Assembly: GCF_022605165.1 (NCBI RefSeq)
Contig: NC_063070.1
Span: 3,348,001-3,412,000 of the forward strand
Direction of reading: 5' to 3'
Source: Purpureocillium takamizusanense
Lineage: Eukaryota > Ascomycota > Sordariomycetes > Hypocreales > Ophiocordycipitaceae
Length of the DNA stretch: 64,000 nt
Part shown: positions 56,629 through 64,000 of the stretch, one piece after another
How the letters are laid out: each line of letters opens with the position of its first letter
How positions within the stretch are numbered: the first letter of the stretch is position 1
Made by a program: the position numbers and the translations under genes
Notes under the pieces: model-generated
Seen by the model: only the letters and a program-made list of their open reading frames with translations
What the model was told of the DNA's origin: nothing
Databases searched by the model: none

Positions 56629-58381
56629 TGCTGCATATGCACTTCATGGGTTACTACGATACCCTCTAGCGGCGATGTGCTCCCGCCGGCTAGGTCCCGG
56701 AGCTCGACCGACGTAAGTGAGCCATCATTGCCGCGAGCTGCGCTCCTCCCCTTCGTAGCGACTTTAGTCGCGCTGCGCCTGTCATCAGGGGACGTCCGAA
56801 CGAACGGTCGCTCATCTGCCTCTAATTCGCCGCCACTGCCGCCATTACCGCCTCGACTCGCAAACGCGCGGGCGTGTGACGACGACACGCCGAAGTGACG
56901 GTAACCTTCCCAGGTGCGGAGGGCGCCCGAATCGTCATCGTCAAATACCTCATCCCTGCCGAAGCTATTACCTCCGCCGTTAGCGGTGGAATTCGTAGCG
57001 GTGGTTTTGCGGTGAGAGCTTTGGCCGTACTGGCTACCGTCCTGCTTCTGACATGACTTCGAGTGGTACGAAGATAGGTGCAGGAACCCAAAGCCGAGTT
57101 TGCTAAGGACGGGGCGAAGAAAGGGGAGGCAAGCTTTGAACTTGTTAGCAAGCAAGGTTCGCATCGCGCGCAAGGGACAGCAGAGCCTGGGAACTAATAA
57201 GGGCATCGTACCACAGAAGATGGCAATATTGCCCTCGACGATGGACCAGAGACCAATATCGACAAAGTTCCAAGTAATATCCGGGTTAGTGAGATCCCCG
57301 CGTAGAAGGTAGCTCAGCCGGACGACGGATACAATAGTAACACTACGCATGAAGTCAGCGAAGCCGCGAGACGGGAACGCAGTCACTGCGAGGAGGAGGA
57401 GGTTAGATCTCACAAAATACCAACGAGGAAGATGCCAGCCAGAGCTAGCTTCTGGCCCCGTGGCAGATGAAGGTGCCATATATAGGGTGTCGGCAGCGCG
57501 AGCATCAATATATCGGTAACAATTGTCGGTATAGCGTTTCCGTAAAAGAACTTTCGTGAGTCGACCCCGCACGTATAGTCGGACGGAGGGAGCGGGTTCA
57601 CGGGATCGAAGCGCTGCCACCAGGCCTGGATGGGCACGCACTGGAAGAGTGTGACGAGAATCTATCACCGTCGTTGGTCAGTATTCCTTCGTCTCCTATG
57701 TGCGTGCGTGCCGTGCTGCTTTATTAGAGCGAGAGGCAGATGTTAGCCCTACTCACCACGGCGATGCCCCAACATAGTGTGATGATGGCCAGGGCCCAGA
57801 TGGGCACCTTGATCGACTGCCGGATCTTGAAGGAGCGCCAGTAGAAGGCGAGGATAGACCACTTGACGCATAGCAGGGTGCAAAAGTAGGAGAGCTCAGC
57901 AATGAAGAGGCCAATCGCCCAGGATCGCACCGCGTCGGGTGGGTTGACCCAGATGTGCCTCCCGAAGCCACGGCTCACAGCTGTCACGGATATGACGACG
58001 TCAGCTTTCTCCCTCTACCTCCCTCCCTCTTTCTTTTCGTATCTGCCGCTTCGACCACTAGGTTGAATTGCGTCGACTTACCGTACCCAGCTATGCCGGC
58101 GACGTGTGCGCACGCGCAAGGCTGTTCGATTATCCCTGGTCAGTAACCACCCTCGGCGCTTGCGGCGAAGGAAGGGTAGGAAGATATAAACGCACCAGCG
58201 ATGCAATGATGAGCCAGTCATCTATCCATAGCGGCACGCGCTTGATGCGCCGGCTCACGATGCGCAGGCCCACGGCGAGCATGGCGAGCGCCAGAGTCAC
58301 TGCCGAGGTGGCGATGATGTCCGTCCGCCGGTCCTGGGTGAGGTCGATGCCCGGAGGCGCCGGCGGGAGGGCGGCCGACAT
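56616..58381 (-). CDS. Pth11-like seven-helix receptor (fungal rhodopsin-domain protein)
   Basis: This is an integral membrane protein related to the Pth11-type G protein-coupled receptors of filamentous fungi. Five exons, 58381-58196, 58121-58082, 57980-57757, 57661-57421 and 57385-56616, give about 486 residues. The reading shows an N-terminal outside segment (MSAALPPAPPGIDLTQDRR), helix 1 (TSAVTLALAMLAVGLRIVSRR) with the conserved WIDDWLII, a GFGRHIW segment and then further helices. Loop motifs YTCGVDSRKFFYG, LPTPYIW and EGNIAIFCGTMPLL are of the family. The last 150 residues form a hydrophilic tail with DDDDSGALRTWEG and Gly/Ser-rich parts. No CFEM domain is present at the N-terminus. 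Exon 2 is only 40 bases and is the least certain part. Confidence 0.78.
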
Positions 58382-60239
58382 GCCTGCGGCTTTCGGGGGT
58401 CTCGAGGGGTTCTGGACGTTTGCTCTTCAAGCGCGTGGACCTGGCCGACACTGGCGTTGAGTTCGTGTAGCTGATGTCCGTCTCGAGCCTGCTCGTAGCT
58501 CAGAATCACACGGCGGTATCGAGGTCCATGCGAGCCACGGGTTAACGTCCTCGAGTATCTGCCGTGATACTTTCAGAAGCAGCCAGCCACCATCGCCTGC
58601 TTCTCTCTTCGTATCCTCTTCACTCGCGTGGTACCGACGACGAGAAGGGGGGGGGGGGGCGGTCCGGTTTAGTAAGTAGTACCACAGGCAGGCAGCTCCT
58701 CACCTCGTCCACATGCTAACCCGCGCTGCGGCTGTCGGACGAACGCAAGAACGCACCCGACTGCCAGGGTGGTCCCCGTCACTCGAAAGGAATCGTTTAC
58801 TGATCAGAAGTTGGCCGTTGTAAGGCTGATGGATGGGGCCCCCGGGGCGGGGTCAGGCTCGAGGGTCGGCCGAACTGCCACTGGGAAAGGGAGTGGCCTG
58901 CCCTCTTTACCCTTGGCTATCGGACCAGGGAGGGGGGTTGGATGACGACGGCGACCGGATTGGCGGATACCGGATGGGATAGAGGGGGCAGGTGGTCCGT
59001 CGATCTGGAGGAAAGGGAATGGGAATGTGCAAGAGCTTCATTGCAAAGCACGAAGTTGAGTCTCGCAAGCCATCTCCCCCATCAGGGCGGCGAGCAGTCA
59101 GGTCCGTAGTTGGCTCCGACCCGTCCGGCTTGCCTGGAAGCTCCCGATGCAGAAGCTTCTCGCACGCGTCGTAATTGACGGTTTCCCGACGCTGCCTAGC
59201 CCGCCACGAGCGTCCTGGCGCAACTAGCACTTCGCAGTACGCACCCGTTACTACGGACGGACGTAGTAATGGCGAGATCCGTGGGGCTCCCCCACATGAA
59301 GTGTCTTAGTCGCGGTGACTACGGGGCTTGTGGTTTGCCAGTGTCCCAGGTCGACGGTGTCAAGCAAGACATGGCTGAGCCCGTGGCTTGCGCTTTGTGG
59401 GGACACGGACAAGCGCCGCCTCATCCAAAGATGGCTTTCTCGGGACTGTTTGGAAACCTGCTGGGCGGGAGAGCAAAGTTGCGACGTTTCGTTTATGCGT
59501 CTTCCATCTTGCCTGTGTTTGCACGTGGCGCGGGCTTCATCTGCTAGAGAATCGAGAAAAATGAACCCTAGGCGAACGCTGATGCTATTTTTGACTTGCC
59601 TTCCTACTGACAGGCAGGTTCCCACCTCCCTCTCTTGGGAATGGGTTTGCCTCCGATGAAGACGGCAAGGTGTCAGTGTGGTTCAGCCGTCTGCGTCCCC
59701 TGCTAGTTCGATTGAAGATCTCGCGCTTGCGCTTATGTCGAAGGGGCCATTGCGCTTCGTTGGGACAACTGAAAGCCACAATTTTTCTTCCGATCATCCG
59801 GCTACCACGTTTGTTTAATAAATTGGGTAGGCAAGGTGCCTCGGCCGAAGTCAATGGATCGCCATGCCATAGGGACGGCGACGATCTTGCAATCTGTCCA
59901 GGGGGCTTTGCAAATCGCGTCACCCCCTCATGGTCCCAGACAGGAAGAGCACCTGCAAGTCAGGTGACAGCAGACAAAAGAAGGATTGCTATGGACTCTG
60001 CGCGCCCGTTTGGTGGCAACAATCTGCCTGAAAGAGGTTCTGCTGCCGTGCCGCCCCGATAACGCGTGGGTCGAGACTAGCAATTCCCCCACGACCGTCA
60101 CTCTTGGGGCGAGGAGGAAGAGGGCTGTCCTCGCTCTGGCACCCGAACAGCCGGGTCAGTCAGTCGTCTGTGTCGCCATTCCCGACTTTGTCCGTGTCGC
60201 CCATGTGTCTACGAATACGCCACGCCTAAGAAGCAGGTC
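58382..60239. other. Intergenic, no gene recognised
   Basis: This is the presumed promoter of the receptor gene at left. It contains a G-run (58649-58660). Otherwise there are only short unsupported open frames. Confidence 0.4.
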
Positions 60240-60867
60240 CCGCGGCGCAAAACACTTGGACAGGCGTCACTGGTCGATAAGAGTGCTCACCATCGAGGTG
60301 ACGGCGATGCAGTACCAGTTCCTGGACGGGCACGCAACTCCAGATCGACCTGTGCTGTCAGAAGTCATGAGTTGTCAGGGTGGAACGGGTCGCGACTTGG
60401 CTGGCACCTCTTCTTTGATTGAGCCCGGTGAGGGCTTTGAGTACGGATGGGGTCTCTATTGCGTTCAGCTACTCGTCGAGCGGCTTGTCGCTAAGGATCG
60501 GTTGTTCCAGTATATCGACCACCATATATTTGGCGCGCTTGGCATGACCGCTTCAACCTACCGACCGGCTCTGGTGCCGCATGTCTGGAAGCGTCGCCTG
60601 CAGATGGTAGAGCGGAAGATTGACGCCTCCACGACGGACGGGCAGGCCTGCCTCGTGGCCCGTGACAAGGACACGTATGGCCTGACCTGCAGTGTATCCG
60701 ATCTCGCCCGTCTCTTTGGCGATCTCATGTCGCCGGATTGCAAGCTGCTCCAGCGCCAAAAACACCGTGATTTATTTTTCACGCCGCAGTTGAAGCCCGG
60801 CTACGATGTGAAAGCACATAATCTTGCGGTTCGCTTTTTGTATGACGCTTGGAAGACGTTTGGGTAG
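60240..60867 (+). pseudogene. Beta-lactamase-family (LovD-like) C-terminal relic
   Basis: The frame encodes a segment typical of the class C beta-lactamase/esterase fold: SSLIEPGEGFEYGWGLY, LLVERLVAK, IFGALGMTASTYRP and later LTCSVSDLARLFGDLMS, LFFTPQL. This is a recognisable C-terminal two-thirds of the family. The N-terminal SxxK motif that holds the nucleophile is not found. The residues before 60313 (SIRVLTIEVTAMQYQFLDG) resemble the usual HTSG region only vaguely. The chain ends at 60867, shorter than the normal C-terminus. I take it as a truncated or decayed copy. An alternative is an intact gene with unrecognised upstream exons. Confidence 0.55.
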
Positions 60868-61201
60868 TTGACATAGGAGTAGAAGGGATCGGAATGTGCC
60901 CTCCGACGCACGCAGTGCAGTGCCAGAAAAATTTGGAGTCATTCAATCCCGGAGCCAATGGAATACGCCGCTGATTGACTTTCGACAGCCGATGAATGTC
61001 TAGGAGTACTTTTGAGTTGCATATCCTCCTGGGACAAAGGCCATACTGAGCTGTTTAGCATGGAGGTTCAATCTCCTACCATCCGGCACTCCAATAGCAC
61101 AGAGGCGCCCAGTGGCAGCGAAGGAGCTAGGTATACTAATTATTGCCCGGAGTCTACCTCGAGGCGATACCACTTGAACAAGGGCTGCCTTCCTCGCAAC
61201 A
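60868..61201. other. Intergenic, no gene recognised
   Basis: This segment lies between the beta-lactamase relic and the kinase-like gene. Nothing was recognised. Confidence 0.4.
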
Positions 61202-61783
61202 CTACGCCACCCACCCTCTCGCCCTTAGGATGTGCAGTGCAGTTTCCGTCACGTCCTTCCCTTTGGTGTCGACCGTCATGGCCCAATTGCCCACTGCCTC
61301 TTCCAGCACCCGCGCCATCTTCTTACTGCTCTTCAGCATACGGGTTATTTCACTGCCCACCTCCCTTCTTGCCAGCCTCTGGGATGCAACCTCGTCCGGC
61401 GCCGTTAAAAGCACGACTCTCGCTTCTACTTTTACCTCTTTCATCTCGGCTTGTCCAGTTTGACCACCGATAGCGCCGTCCGGGAGAGTCTCTGATGCGC
61501 TCTTGACGGCCTGCCTAATGCTCTCAAATTCTAGGGCGACAGCCGTGCCGGAGAGTATCAGCCGCGTGATGCCCCTCCGGTGGAAATAGTTGGACCACAT
61601 GGCGCGGAGATTTGCGAGGAGCATCTCTGCGCCTGGCTCCTCCGGGTGGATGTTGTCGAGGTTGTCGCAGTCGATGTGGGCGTGGCATAGGCCGCGGAGG
61701 CGCAGCTGTTCGGCCATTTCGTTGCCCGTTGTAGTCTTACCAGAGCCAGCACGGCCGGATATCAGTATGACCTGGACTTCCAT
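61202..61783 (-). CDS. P-loop kinase/ATPase, bacterial-like (193 aa)
   Basis: This is an intronless gene. The start at 61783 (MEVQVILISG) puts the Walker A motif GRAGSGKTTT at the N-terminus as in small adenylate/shikimate/AAA-33-type kinases. An upstream TTG-only extension is rejected. Other motifs are HIDCDNLDNIHP (an Asp-rich substrate/metal loop), ANLRAMWSNYFHRRGITRLILSG, VVLLTAPDEVASQRLARRE and ARGW near the C-terminus. The overall pattern resembles stand-alone P-loop proteins of bacteria, notably actinobacteria. A role as a small-molecule kinase is inferred from fold only. AT-rich eroded DNA flanks the gene upstream; combined with the lack of introns this suggests horizontal transfer, but ancestry must be tested. 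Confidence 0.78.
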   Translation of the reverse strand: MEVQVILISGRAGSGKTTTGNEMAEQLRLRGLCHAHIDCDNLDNIHPEEPGAEMLLANLRAMWSNYFHRRGITRLILSGTAVALEFESIRQAVKSASETLPDGAIGGQTGQAEMKEVKVEARVVLLTAPDEVASQRLARREVGSEITRMLKSSKKMARVLEEAVGNWAMTVDTKGKDVTETALHILRARGWVA

Positions 61784-62258
61784 TACGGCATGGGCTGGCA
61801 ATCAGTAGAAGGACTAATAAGAAGAGAACAAGTCTAAGGCCTGATTTATGTCTATGTGAGCTTTTATAGTATGAGACTGTATTGCGCATCAGATGGTACG
61901 AATGAGTCATCCTCTTTGAGTCATCCTCTGGGTCTAGCTTAGCTGCCTCTCTATTACGGTCTGATCGGCAATCTAGCTGGGCTAGGCAGTAGGGTAATTT
62001 AGAAGGCCTATAAAAGCGCCTTTATATCCCCTTAACCTGATAAGGAACTCACCGCTTTTAATTTCTAGCTAAAAGGCGATTCTTAGTAGCTAGAAGGACG
62101 GGCCCTAATCTATACTGACTTTTTATATATTAGCGTATTACAAGAAAAATAATATAGGACCCGTAACCCTGAATACACGAAGTATCTCCTAGACAGGTCA
62201 GTAAAATCTAGGATAGAATGTTTAAAACGCCTCCCTCTATATACTTTCAGACATCGTC
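61784..62258. other. AT-rich intergenic patch
   Basis: From about 61830 to 62240 the sequence is AT-rich with frequent TATA, CTAGCTA and TTATAT stretches and no coding potential, like the other eroded islands in the window. No recognisable mobile-element protein was found. Confidence 0.5.
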
Positions 62259-63818
62259 TTAGAGCCTTTGCTTTTCATCTCTAAACATCTCACTCGGCAG
62301 CCACCTAAGACAAAGGATAAGAACCACGGAAAGCACTATGAGCACCACCCAGGCCAGGTAGCCCAGCAATATTTGCTCACGGACGCCCACTGCAAATATT
62401 GATGTAGACAGCCCAGGAACAAAAGATCGGACAATGCCAGAGCATGATTCTGCAACGGCATTAAGCGTGCCCAGGGCTCTGGGGTTCGGAGAGACCTTGT
62501 TGATAGCAAGCTGCACCCCTGTGAAGGCCATCCAGACGCCTGGCCCGACGAACGCGACGATGCACCCAACGACCCATGTCAAAACGCCCATATGATGGCC
62601 ATGGCCTTCTTGTTGTCTTAGCAGGGCGTTTATGACGATGTAACCGGCAAAGAAGAGCGGGAATGCGACGGCGCAGACTGCCAAGACGCCCTTGGTCCCG
62701 ATTCGACGCTGCAGCAAGGGGAATACAATCAGGAGCCACAACGCCTCGCTGCCGCCCTGTATGGTCATGTAGATTGTGATTTCAGAGGGCGAGCAGCCCA
62801 TGCCGCCCAGATCAACGGACGTGTAAAGTGCGATCGGGAGCAGGGCCACAAAGGCATACGAAAGCAGCATGACTTGCCCATAGATGAAGAGGACAATGGC
62901 CACCCCCGGACCCTTTATCAGCTGCCACGTCGAAGCCTGCTCGGGTACTCGTTGCTGGACCAAGGACGAGGACGAGGACGACTTTTGCAGCGTCTCGTCG
63001 AGAAAGACGGCGGAGCTAACAGCGCCCGTGACACCAATCGCCGCCACGACGAATCCCGGCAGTGCATAGGCATACCGGTCGAAAAACTCGATGCCGCCAA
63101 AGACGGAGGGATACTGGCTCGCCGGGTCCGCCAAGGCACCTCCAACTATGGGCCCGACGAGGACGCCCATGTTGCTGGCAAATGAGTACCAGCTAAAGGC
63201 CCGGGCCTGCGTCTGCGTCGTGCAGTGCTCCCCGACCATGGTGCGTATTATGAGATCGGCGCTTGAAAAGACGCCCGTGAGGCACCGAAACAAGATCATC
63301 TGCCAGAGCGTCGTGGCCATGCCGAACAGGGCAGGCCCAACAGCCATGCCGACGAGGCTGTACACGAGCATTGGCTTGCGGCCGAAGCGGTTCGCCAGGG
63401 AGCTCCAGAGCATCATGACGGCCATCTGAGCCATGGAGAATAGTGACTCTATGGCGCCGCTGTAGAATCCGACGTCGGCGTCTGCCACGTGTGCGTTGCG
63501 TTGGACCATCTGGGCAATGTATGGGAAGATGGAGTAAAAGGCAATGGGCTCCATCAGCCGTGCATAGCACAGCAGCAATATCTGAAACGTGGGCAGCGGC
63601 TTTTCTTTATCTCGATGATGTTGTTGCTGCTGCTGCTGCTGCTCGACGCGCGCATCCTCGCCATCGTCTGGTGGCGCCGAGGCCGAGGTATAGGACGGGA
63701 TTGACGCCGAGTCAGTGTCCAAGTCTGCAGCATTGTCTGTTCGGTGGCCTTTTGTGAGCAGAGGCGTATCTACTGTGGCGTCCGAAGGCCGACCGGTCGT
63801 GTCTGGAAACGATGGCAT
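62259..63818 (-). CDS. DHA1-like MFS transporter (12 TM)
   Basis: This is a plasma- or vacuolar-membrane drug:proton antiporter-type MFS of about 519 residues, intronless. I use the ATG at 63818 (MPSFPDTTGRP); the upstream extension lacks ATG. The N-terminal 75 residues are hydrophilic and include a poly-Gln/His run (CAG-type repeat at 63618-63645). The helix-2/3 loop LANRFGRKPML fits MFS motif A. Helix-5 region MGVLVGPIVGGALAD matches the GxxxGPxxGG antiporter motif C. An ATG-rich loop, a WALPGFVVA-type helix and HHMG linker follow; about twelve hydrophobic helices can be counted. The C-terminus is LPSEMFRDEKQRL. The substrate is unknown; the family handles toxic compounds and siderophores or ions. 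Confidence 0.85.
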   Translation of the reverse strand: MPSFPDTTGRPSDATVDTPLLTKGHRTDNAADLDTDSASIPSYTSASAPPDDGEDARVEQQQQQQQHHRDKEKPLPTFQILLLCYARLMEPIAFYSIFPYIAQMVQRNAHVADADVGFYSGAIESLFSMAQMAVMMLWSSLANRFGRKPMLVYSLVGMAVGPALFGMATTLWQMILFRCLTGVFSSADLIIRTMVGEHCTTQTQARAFSWYSFASNMGVLVGPIVGGALADPASQYPSVFGGIEFFDRYAYALPGFVVAAIGVTGAVSSAVFLDETLQKSSSSSSLVQQRVPEQASTWQLIKGPGVAIVLFIYGQVMLLSYAFVALLPIALYTSVDLGGMGCSPSEITIYMTIQGGSEALWLLIVFPLLQRRIGTKGVLAVCAVAFPLFFAGYIVINALLRQQEGHGHHMGVLTWVVGCIVAFVGPGVWMAFTGVQLAINKVSPNPRALGTLNAVAESCSGIVRSFVPGLSTSIFAVGVREQILLGYLAWVVLIVLSVVLILCLRWLPSEMFRDEKQRL

Positions 63819-64000
63819 TGCGTTCGCTAGAGGCTGGTGGTCTCCGGAGGTGTGGTGCGTCTGAATTTCATGTGTTTGGCGCGCTATCACGACGTACTAC
63901 GAGCCACACAAGCAATTCATGGCTCGCTTGGACGAGTGCAGGTTGCACACTCTTCATTCTCATCCAGAAATGACTATTTCACTACAATTGAACCGACACG
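63819..64000. promoter_or_regulatory. 5' flank of the DHA1-like MFS gene
   Basis: This short upstream region continues past the window edge. No gene is recognised, so the promoter may extend beyond the window. Confidence 0.35.

Overview
The window is nuclear DNA of a filamentous ascomycete, most likely a Sordariomycete of the Hypocreales type. The protein-coding genes carry short GT...AG introns (about 50-110 nt). Coding regions are GC-rich at third positions and are separated by AT-rich patches. Several families are typical of such fungi: Pth11-like receptors, CFEM-like cysteine modules, deuterolysin, proteinase K-type subtilisin and GH92 mannosidase. The genus cannot be fixed from sequence alone. 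No rRNA, tRNA or CRISPR was found.

Region 1 (about 0.9-28.3 kb) is an accessory, secretion-rich stretch. It holds an 8-exon GH92 alpha-mannosidase, a small cysteine-rich secreted protein, a membrane protein with three CFEM-like modules, a deuterolysin (M35) protease, a GPI-type cysteine-rich protein, another small secreted cysteine-rich protein, an SV2-like MFS transporter, a C2H2 protein, a third small secreted protein, a bacterial-looking nucleotidyltransferase, a short-chain dehydrogenase and a proteinase K-like subtilisin. Many of these look suited to degrading or sensing an external substrate or host. AT-rich patches with palindromes and diverged repeats lie between them.

Region 2 (28.3-34.1 kb and 36.0-39.7 kb) is gene-free and full of microsatellites and TAGGTA/ACCTA-type short motifs.

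Region 3 (34.1-54.7 kb) is a core housekeeping block. It holds a GT90/CAP10 glycosyltransferase, a long-chain acyl-CoA synthetase, a rhodanese-plus-USP deubiquitinase (Doa4/USP8 type), VPS27 (ESCRT-0), a phosphoglycerate mutase-like phosphatase, an unknown protein interrupted by an in-frame TAG, glycerol kinase and GDP-mannose pyrophosphorylase. The deubiquitinase and VPS27 are divergently arranged around a shared intergenic region, and both families act on ubiquitinated endosomal cargo. GDP-mannose pyrophosphorylase, GT90 and GH92 all concern glycans, and glycerol kinase and acyl-CoA synthetase both feed glycerolipid metabolism.

Region 4 (54.7-64 kb) is accessory again. It holds a decayed F-box gene, a Pth11-like seven-helix receptor, a beta-lactamase-family relic, a bacterial-looking P-loop kinase next to an AT-rich patch, and an intronless DHA1-type MFS transporter. 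All multi-exon models were built by hand from splice signals and family conservation. Exon edges are usually well constrained by reading frame, but none was tested against transcripts.
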